A stretch of DNA of 64,000 nucleotides, taken from the NCBI GenBank assembly GCA_900314825.1, contig OMWS01000003.1:1-64000 (forward strand). Reading direction: 5' to 3'. Every line of letters starts with the position of its first letter. The stretch's first letter is position 1. The DNA is from an uncultured Veillonellaceae bacterium (GTDB taxonomy: Bacteria > Bacillota > Negativicutes > Selenomonadales > Selenomonadaceae). This document shows positions 58,036-64,000 of this stretch, in pieces. The position numbers and the translations under genes are program-made. The notes beneath the pieces are model-generated. The model saw nothing but the letters and a program-made list of their open reading frames with translations. It searched no databases and was not told where the DNA came from.

Positions 58036-58516
58036 AGAAGAGCGCTTGCAGGCGATCGCGGCGCTCCTCAAAGAGCAGCTGCTCTGTGGCACGGAAGCGG
58101 CAAAAGCCGTCGCGCAGCTGCGCGGGACGCTCCAGCAGAATCCTTCGGGCAAAGGCGTTGGCGCGGACGTGCAGGCGCTCGAGGCGGCGCTCCAGAAACT
58201 CGGAGCTCTCGATCGGCGCACGGACGCATTCCTCGCAGCCGCAGGCGCAAAAACGCTCATCGATGCCGTGAAGGCGCTTCCGCCTTCTCCGCTCGCGGAA
58301 GGCGTGAACCGTCTCGCCGTCCGCGCCGCGCAGCAGCAGCGCGCGCTCCAGGTCGCCGTCGCATCAGCCAAGGAGCTCTTGGAAAAGAGCCGCGGCTTCA
58401 TCGATTTTCATGTGAACCTCCTGACGCAGACGGCAGCGAGCGATACCTACACGCCGCCGGGCGGCACGGAAGCAGAATTGCGGCGCGGCCGCCGGATGTT
58501 TGATGCAAACGTCTGA
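58007..58516 (+). CDS. Second FlgN-like / flagellar helical protein
   Basis: 169 residues, helical. The tail (SRGFIDFHVNLLTQTAASDT, then YTPPGGTEAELRRGRRMFDA) resembles the C-terminal end of FlgN proteins in Firmicutes, whereas the preceding FlgN lacks such a tail. The start at 58007 has AGGAGG 9 bases upstream and overlaps flgN by 29 bases. Either FlgN function is split between two proteins, or this is a second chaperone. The assignment rests on the tail and the position. Confidence 0.6.
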   Translation: MPASSNLMPEEERLQAIAALLKEQLLCGTEAAKAVAQLRGTLQQNPSGKGVGADVQALEAALQKLGALDRRTDAFLAAAGAKTLIDAVKALPPSPLAEGVNRLAVRAAQQQRALQVAVASAKELLEKSRGFIDFHVNLLTQTAASDTYTPPGGTEAELRRGRRMFDANV

Positions 58517-58557
58517 ACCTGGAAGAAAACGATCAAAGATAGAGATAAGGTGATCCT

Positions 58558-60384
58558 ATGCGTTCTACATTTTCCGGACTCAATACGATGGTGCGAGGCA
58601 TCTTCTCGAACCAGCTGTCCCTCGATACGACCGGCCACAACATCACGAATGCTTGGACGGAAGGATATTCCCGCCAGGGCGTGAACCTCGCGGCGACGCG
58701 CGGCCAGGCCGTCTCGTCGCTTTACGGCGACGTCATGGTCGGCACGGGCGTCGACTCAACGTCGATCCTGCGCGCGCGTAACGTCTATGCGGACAAGCAA
58801 TACTGGCAGGAGACGTCGCAAAAAGAATATTATTCCACGCAGCAGACGAATTACGACAAGGTCGAGGCCATCTTCGACGATTCGAGCAACACCGGCATCA
58901 AGAACGCGCTCACCGAGTTCTACAATGCGTGGACGGATCTCTCGACGAATGCGTCGACGGCCAGCAACCGCGTCGCTGTCATCGAGAAGTCGAACGTGCT
59001 CGCCGACCGCGTCAAGACGACGGCGCAGCAGCTCCAGTCGCAGATCAACGCGCAGTACGAAGACATGACGGCCAATGTCAAACAGATCAACGACTACACG
59101 GCCGAGCTCACGAAACTCAACCAGAACATCATGCAGAGCGAGGCGTCGGGCGCGAGCGCGAACGATCTCCGCGATCAGCGCGACCTCATCGTCGACAACC
59201 TCTCGAAATACATGAACCTCAACGTCTACGAGGATGAACACGGCATGTACTCCGTCGTGTCGAACGGCATCACGATGGTCAACGGCGTGAACCGCCTGAC
59301 GCTCGAGATGTCGGATGCCATCAACAACAAGAAATACGGCATCAGCGACTACACGGTCAACATCAAGGAGTCCGGCATCGCCTTCGTGCCGACGAATGGC
59401 AGCCTGAAGGCGCAGATGGACACGATCGCCGAGGACAAAGGCTACATTGACAAGCTCGCGAACATGTCCGGCTTCCTCCTGACGACGTTCAACACGATGC
59501 ACCAGCAGGGCGCGGGCATCGACGGCACGGACAGCTCGTTCGGCGACAATCCGCCGGCGTCCGGCACGTATGCGGGCCCGTCGTATGGCCTCAATTATTG
59601 GGGCGACAACGATACGGTCTACACATGGGATGCGACAAACGAGACGGTCGTCGCGACATCGCTCTCGGGCATCCAGCGCACGCTCGACTATACGCAGGCG
59701 ACGAACGCGAATGGTATCACGACCTATACGCCACGCGTGACGCTCACGGGCACGCAGACGAAACAAGATACGCTTGACGGCATGAACATCATCAACGCGC
59801 TCGCTGTCAATAGCGCCATCAAGGAAACGGGGGGCCAGAACCTCATCGCGGCGCGCAAGCTCACCGTCGAGGAGGATGTCTCCAGCTCGGGCGCGAAGCT
59901 CGGCACGCGCAGCGTCAAGGTGAATGGTTCGGGCGATGGCACGAACGCGACGAACATCGCGACGCTCATCAACATGGATCAAGCGAACGTCCATTCGACC
60001 TCGGATATTGTCTACAAGGCGAACACGACCGTAGCAGGTGCGGTTACGACCACAACGCTCATGGACACGAGCAATGCTGCCATCACGACGAACAACATGA
60101 CGGCGCGCGCGCTCGATGTCGATTCGCTCAACGCCTACTATTCTGCCGCCGTCTCGAAGCTCGGCAGCGACTCCGAGTCCGTCGACGACAAGTCCGACGC
60201 GCAGGATGACCTCATCACGCAGATCACGAACTGGCGCTCGTCGACGTCGGGCGTCGACTGGAACGAAGAGCTCTCGAACATGATCATGTTCCAGAAAGGC
60301 TACACAGCTTGCTCGCGCTGCCTCACGACGATGGACGAGATGCTCGACCGCCTCATCAACAACACCGGCATGGTCGGCCGCTGA
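58558..60384 (+). CDS. flgK: Flagellar hook-associated protein 1
   Basis: 608 residues. GLNTMVRGIFSNQLSLDTTG followed by HNITNAWTEGYSRQ is the N-terminal rod/hook signature, and EELSNMIMFQKGYTACSRCL followed by TTMDEMLDRLINNTGMVGR the C-terminal one. FlgK forms the first junction between hook and filament. The helical ends pack in the filament core; the variable middle is exposed. Two Cys residues in the C-terminal helix are unusual in an exported flagellar protein. Confidence 0.95.
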   Translation: MRSTFSGLNTMVRGIFSNQLSLDTTGHNITNAWTEGYSRQGVNLAATRGQAVSSLYGDVMVGTGVDSTSILRARNVYADKQYWQETSQKEYYSTQQTNYDKVEAIFDDSSNTGIKNALTEFYNAWTDLSTNASTASNRVAVIEKSNVLADRVKTTAQQLQSQINAQYEDMTANVKQINDYTAELTKLNQNIMQSEASGASANDLRDQRDLIVDNLSKYMNLNVYEDEHGMYSVVSNGITMVNGVNRLTLEMSDAINNKKYGISDYTVNIKESGIAFVPTNGSLKAQMDTIAEDKGYIDKLANMSGFLLTTFNTMHQQGAGIDGTDSSFGDNPPASGTYAGPSYGLNYWGDNDTVYTWDATNETVVATSLSGIQRTLDYTQATNANGITTYTPRVTLTGTQTKQDTLDGMNIINALAVNSAIKETGGQNLIAARKLTVEEDVSSSGAKLGTRSVKVNGSGDGTNATNIATLINMDQANVHSTSDIVYKANTTVAGAVTTTTLMDTSNAAITTNNMTARALDVDSLNAYYSAAVSKLGSDSESVDDKSDAQDDLITQITNWRSSTSGVDWNEELSNMIMFQKGYTACSRCLTTMDEMLDRLINNTGMVGR

Positions 60385-60423
60385 TCGCGGTAACATTATG
60401 ATGTAATCAAGGGAGGAAACCAT

Positions 60424-61788
60424 ATGTCCATCCGCGTCAGCAGCAACCAGATGATGTACAACTACAAGAAGCAGCTCAACGAGGCGAACAGCGAGAAGGA
60501 CAAGCTCTTGGAACAGGGCGACGGCAACAAGCTGCACCGTCCGTCCGACGACTCCGTCGCCTATACGAAATATCTGCGCTACGATACGTCGAGCCAGGAG
60601 AACACGCAGTATCAGGAAAACGTCAGCACGGGCGTTTCATGGATGAAAGCGTCGGATTCGGCGCTCGTCTCCATGACGAACATCCAGACGACGTTCAAAG
60701 AAAAGACGGTCGCGGCGGCGAACGACACGAACAACACGAGCGACCGCGCCGCCATCGGCAAGGAAATGATGGCGGAAATCCAGGAACTCGTCTCGCTCGG
60801 CAACACGATGCAGGGCGACCGCTACCTCTTTGCCGGACAGAAAGACACGACGATGCCGTTCTCCATGTCTGAAATCCCGGTCACCCGCGGGCAGGCCAAG
60901 ACGCTCGACGACAAGGCCAGCGCCTACTTCAGCGGCACGGGCGCCGCGACGAGCGCCGGCTCCATCAAGCAGATGCTCACGCTGAAGGGCAGCGACGGCA
61001 ACACCTATTATCTCAATACGAAGGACGGCTACATCTACACGCAGAATTTTGTAGAAAAGGGCTACAAGGACAAAGTCGCCGAGAATGCGAATGCCGTTGT
61101 CGATCCAAGCGTGGATTCCGTTGGCCAGCTCTCCGGCTGGGGCGGCAGCACGCCGACAGAAAAAGTTTCGAATTATTTCAAGAACACAGGCGAGATCATC
61201 AATGCGTCGGCAACGTTGTCCGGCGCGACGAACACGGCGGGCAATACGGAAGGCGTGAACGCATCGAGTCTCACGTTCGAGTTCAAGACGCTGGAACAGA
61301 AGATCGTCACGTATCAGGGCGATGCGAAATACATCTCGATGACGAAGAAAAACGGCACGACAGAGCCGACGTCCGATACGGTCAACGTCAATGGCCAGGA
61401 CATCTGGGGCACGGACATCTTCGACAATGCGGACTCCGGCAACACGGCGTCCGGCACGGCCATGCTAAATAGTATGCTGACCGTCCACGCGAAAGTCGTC
61501 GGCGAGGACGTCCTTTACCTCAAGGACGATGCGCAGACGCTCGCGGACGAAGCGCATTCTACGACGGTCAACACGGAGACGAAGCTCGGCGCGCGCCAGC
61601 AGCTTTACGATTCCGTCAAGACGATGCTTGGCAACCAGCAGACGCTCATCCAGGGCGATATCACGGACGTCATGTCCGCCGACGTCGCGCAGCTCGCGAC
61701 GAAGCTCATGGAGCAGCAGACCGTCTACAACATGAGCCTCGCGCTCGGTGCGCGCATCCTGCCGAGCTCGCTTGCCGACTACCTCTGA
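60424..61788 (+). CDS. flgL: Flagellar hook-associated protein 3
   Basis: 454 residues. RVSSNQMMYNYKKQLNEANS with a following HRPSDDSVAYTKYLRYD is the flagellin-type N terminus, and LMEQQTVYNMSLALGARILP the C terminus. FlgL is the second hook-filament junction protein. At 454 residues it is longer than E. coli FlgL (317) because of an enlarged exposed middle region. AGGGAGG precedes the ATG. Confidence 0.93.
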   Translation: MSIRVSSNQMMYNYKKQLNEANSEKDKLLEQGDGNKLHRPSDDSVAYTKYLRYDTSSQENTQYQENVSTGVSWMKASDSALVSMTNIQTTFKEKTVAAANDTNNTSDRAAIGKEMMAEIQELVSLGNTMQGDRYLFAGQKDTTMPFSMSEIPVTRGQAKTLDDKASAYFSGTGAATSAGSIKQMLTLKGSDGNTYYLNTKDGYIYTQNFVEKGYKDKVAENANAVVDPSVDSVGQLSGWGGSTPTEKVSNYFKNTGEIINASATLSGATNTAGNTEGVNASSLTFEFKTLEQKIVTYQGDAKYISMTKKNGTTEPTSDTVNVNGQDIWGTDIFDNADSGNTASGTAMLNSMLTVHAKVVGEDVLYLKDDAQTLADEAHSTTVNTETKLGARQQLYDSVKTMLGNQQTLIQGDITDVMSADVAQLATKLMEQQTVYNMSLALGARILPSSLADYL

Positions 61789-61873
61789 TGTTGGATGAAA
61801 GCGCGGCTAGTTAAATTTTTTATGAAACTCTGCAAGGATGGCAGGAATCTGTCGGGGAGAAGGTGAAATATCT

Positions 61874-62458
61874 ATGTTGTACCTGAATATCCGCATGACG
61901 CAGCCGATGATCGGCATCCACACGCAGCTCGGGCAGCTCGAAGCGCATTCGACGCCCGCGCGCCTTTCGACGGAGAACCGGCAGGCACGCTCGAATGCGG
62001 GCGCGACGCAGGTCACAATCGACATCGATTCGTATCCGAGCCGCCACAGCTACGGCTATACGAATCATGCCGATTTCGCGAAGCAATACGGGCAGCAGGG
62101 ATTTTCCGACTTGAAGTCCACGACATCCGGCCACACGCAGAAAGCTTGGCAGATCATCGACGGCGCAGCGAAGAAAAATGCGAACATGATGCAGAACCTT
62201 GCGAAAGGCGAGATCTCAAACTTCATCAGCAAGGGGAAGAACCGCCATATCGTCACGGAACTCATCCCCGATCCCACGATCACCGTCCATCCTGCCGAGC
62301 TCAAAGGCACGCCGGATCCCGGCGACGTCACGGTGAACATCGACACGGATGCGTTCGCGCAGACGCATTTCACGCCAGGACAGGTACAGACGTATATGCA
62401 ACAGGAAGCGAATGTACGCCAATGGGTCACGGAAGACCATTATGACACGTACGCCTGA
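61874..62458 (+). CDS. DUF6470 family flagellar-cluster protein (YviE-like)
   Basis: 194 residues. The N terminus (MLYLNIRMTQPMIGIHTQLG) and the VTIDIDSYPSRHSYGYTNHA segment are typical of the DUF6470/YviE proteins encoded between flgL and fliW in Firmicutes. Their role is unknown. AAGGTG lies 8 bases before the ATG at 61874; the frame is open to 61838 without a site. Confidence 0.82.
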   Translation: MLYLNIRMTQPMIGIHTQLGQLEAHSTPARLSTENRQARSNAGATQVTIDIDSYPSRHSYGYTNHADFAKQYGQQGFSDLKSTTSGHTQKAWQIIDGAAKKNANMMQNLAKGEISNFISKGKNRHIVTELIPDPTITVHPAELKGTPDPGDVTVNIDTDAFAQTHFTPGQVQTYMQQEANVRQWVTEDHYDTYA

Positions 62459-62497
62459 CGCAAGCGCGACGGGCGCACACAAAATGGAGGCATTTTG

Positions 62498-62950
62498 ATG
62501 AAAAAAGTCGATACCGTGCGGTTTGGCGCCATCGAAGTCGAGGAAGACAAAATCGTGCATTTTGCGCAGGGCATTCCTGCGTTTGAGGACGAACACGAAT
62601 TCGTCATCATTCCTTACGACGAGAAAAGCCCTTACGTATTCCTGCAGAGCCTTCAGACGCCGGATCTCGCGTTTCTCATGACGATCCCGTACATCTTTTT
62701 CAAAGACTACGAATTCGAGATTGACGACGCGACAGAGAAAGCGCTCGCCCTTGCGAGCCCGGACGACGTGCTCGTCTACGTGCTCCTGACGATCCCGCAA
62801 GGCGATGTCGCAGGCATGACGGCGAACCTCATGGCGCCTGTCGTCATCAACCAGCGGACCATGGCGGCGAAGCAGCTCGTGCTCGAAAAGAGCCATTACA
62901 CGACGAAGCATCGCCTGTTTGAGGAAGCCGCTGGAAAGGGGGCGCGCTGA
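62498..62950 (+). CDS. fliW: Flagellar assembly factor FliW
   Basis: 150 residues. FAQGIPAFEDEHEFVIIPYD and FLQSLQTPDLAFLMTIPYIF are FliW signatures. FliW binds flagellin and the global regulator CsrA, linking filament assembly to translation. The next gene is csrA, and its start shares one base with the fliW stop (TGATG), as in other Firmicutes. GGAGG precedes the ATG. Confidence 0.95.
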   Translation: MKKVDTVRFGAIEVEEDKIVHFAQGIPAFEDEHEFVIIPYDEKSPYVFLQSLQTPDLAFLMTIPYIFFKDYEFEIDDATEKALALASPDDVLVYVLLTIPQGDVAGMTANLMAPVVINQRTMAAKQLVLEKSHYTTKHRLFEEAAGKGAR

Positions 62951-63174
62951 TGCTCGTCCTTACGCGAAAACCGAAACAGCAGATCATGATCGGCGACGAT
63001 ATCGTCATCAACATCGTCGAGGTGCAGGGCGACAACGTCCGCATCGCCATTGACGCGCCGCGCGCCATCAAGATTTACCGCGGCGAAATCTACCGCGCTA
63101 TCCAAGAAGAAAACAAGCAGGCCGCGCAGCCCGTGCCGAAGGATCTCGACCTCAGCGGCGCCCTGCCGAAGTGA
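62950..63174 (+). CDS. csrA: Carbon storage regulator CsrA
   Basis: 74 residues. MLVLTRKPKQQIMIGDDIVI is the conserved start, and VRIAIDAPRAIKIYRGEIYR contains the RNA-binding Arg. CsrA binds GGA motifs in leaders such as the flagellin mRNA and is held in check by FliW. It is translationally coupled to fliW. Confidence 0.96.
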   Translation: MLVLTRKPKQQIMIGDDIVINIVEVQGDNVRIAIDAPRAIKIYRGEIYRAIQEENKQAAQPVPKDLDLSGALPK

Positions 63175-63224
63175 CAGCCAGGCATTTAATGGACTGAGAG
63201 AATTTATCTACGGAGGGATACGAA

Positions 63225-63719
63225 ATGATTGGACAGATTCAAGATCTTGTCTCGGCGGCCGTCGTCATCGGCGCGACCGAAGCATCCGCGAGCGTCGGAG
63301 ACGCGACACAGGGCGGCGTAGGAGCCGCGCAAGCTGGAAGCCAGCAGCAGCCAAAGCAGCAGGGTGCGAGCACGCAGGAGACGCCTGCCGCATCCGTCGA
63401 CATCCTGAACCAAGTGAAGAACGCGGCGAATGAGACGGACAAGGCGCAAAACCAGCTGGACAAGAACCAGAAGGACGATGAGGACAAGAAGCTCGATGAG
63501 AAGTCCGTGAGCTACATCACGAAAGAACTTAACGAGCTCATGAGCCGCATCAACTGCGACCTCGAATTCAAGTATCACAAGGAAGTCAACACGATGTCCG
63601 TCAAGATGCTGGACAAGAAGACGGGCGACGTGCTGAAGGAAGTGCCGCCCGAAGATCTCATCAAGCACATGATCAAGGCGAAGGACTGGCTCGGCGCCTT
63701 CCTCGACAAGACCATCTGA
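63225..63719 (+). CDS. flaG: FlaG-family flagellar protein
   Basis: 164 residues. The C-terminal part (LNELMSRINCDLEFKYHKEV, then MLDKKTGDVLKEVPPEDLIK) is the FlaG fold found next to fliD. The N-terminal 90 residues are low-complexity (Gln, Ala, Ser). FlaG influences filament length in some bacteria. ACGGAGGG precedes the ATG. Confidence 0.88.
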   Translation: MIGQIQDLVSAAVVIGATEASASVGDATQGGVGAAQAGSQQQPKQQGASTQETPAASVDILNQVKNAANETDKAQNQLDKNQKDDEDKKLDEKSVSYITKELNELMSRINCDLEFKYHKEVNTMSVKMLDKKTGDVLKEVPPEDLIKHMIKAKDWLGAFLDKTI

Positions 63720-63742
63720 CCTGACCAAAGGAGGAATTTCTC

Positions 63743-64000
63743 ATGTCCACCACCGGCATTTACGGCCTCTCGGGCTCCGGCATCGACGTTGACTCCATGG
63801 TCAAAGTCGGCATGCTGTCGAAGCAGAACCAGTACGACAAGATGTACAAGGAAGAGGTCAAGAACGAATGGAAGAAAGAGGCCTATTCCGACCTCTACAG
63901 CAGCCTCAACACGTTCAACCAGTCGACGCTCTCGAACTACAAAATGAGCGCGACCACGAGCCCGATGCTCGCGAAGAGCGCGAGCGAAGGCATCGTGACG
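63743..64000 (+). CDS. fliD: Flagellar filament cap protein, N-terminal part (runs off the window)
   Basis: 86 residues are visible before the window ends. STTGIYGLSGSGIDVDSMVK is the FliD (HAP2) N terminus, and QYDKMYKEEVKNEWKKEAYS followed by DLYSSLNTFNQSTL the next helix. FliD caps the growing filament and folds flagellin. AAAGGAGG precedes the ATG, 23 bases after flaG. Confidence 0.93.
   Translation, partial: MSTTGIYGLSGSGIDVDSMVKVGMLSKQNQYDKMYKEEVKNEWKKEAYSDLYSSLNTFNQSTLSNYKMSATTSPMLAKSASEGIVT

Overview
The window looks like chromosomal DNA of a Selenomonas-like member of the Negativicutes (Firmicutes with an outer membrane). Base composition is GC-rich with a strong GC3 bias. The flagellar gene order from the YvyF-like gene through flgM, flgN, flgK, flgL, a DUF6470 gene, fliW, csrA, flaG and fliD is of the Firmicutes type. 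Metabolism is anaerobic (GlpABC, NrdG, NADP-type glutamate dehydrogenase). The genus is an inference; there is no rRNA gene here. The GC bias leaves very long open frames opposite many real genes, and those were discarded.

Layout. 1-9.7 kb: a small DUF4258/YgiT-type pair, a secreted protein, an MBL hydrolase, a cysteine desulfidase-type enzyme, and an IclR regulator divergent from a hydantoinase/oxoprolinase-type pair with two palindromic operators around its promoter. 9.7-21 kb: an IS256 transposase remnant, gdhA, a DUF4143 ATPase between repeats, a MATE remnant, an orphan sugar-binding lipoprotein beside a chemoreceptor, threonine deaminase, two universal stress proteins, a degenerate GGDEF protein and mazEF. 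21-29.8 kb: two gene fragments, nrdG with a detached glycyl-radical domain, a tight four-gene cassette (cytoplasmic sulfatase-fold enzyme, HAD phosphatase, nucleotidyltransferase, methyltransferase), MscS, a GNAT and an esterase. 29.9-33.8 kb: a small defence-like islet (helicase-HNH protein plus a coupled unknown gene, a ParE-type toxin-antitoxin pair, an XRE regulator).

34.2-43.1 kb is a glycerol regulon (glpABC, a stand-alone PTS EIIB, glpK, glpF) followed by a second GlpK-like gene that has lost catalytic residues. 43.8-49.2 kb is deoxynucleoside salvage (deoC, deoB, pdp, cdd, a CNT transporter), interrupted and flanked by copies of a MITE-like element, one of which carries a second element inserted in it. 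49.2-52.8 kb holds comF, a likely structured non-coding RNA with its own promoter and terminator, and ilvBN. 52.9-56.4 kb is a metal P-type ATPase operon with a Fur-family-like box at its start site. 56.5 kb to the end is the flagellar hook/filament cluster.

The best candidates for undescribed biology are the unidentified RNA at 50037-50490, the metal ATPase operon whose three HMA-like domains lack CxxC, the four-gene sulfatase/nucleotidyltransferase cassette, the helicase-HNH pair, and the predicted pseudo-glycerol kinase. All functional statements come from reading motifs and context; no database search was run.
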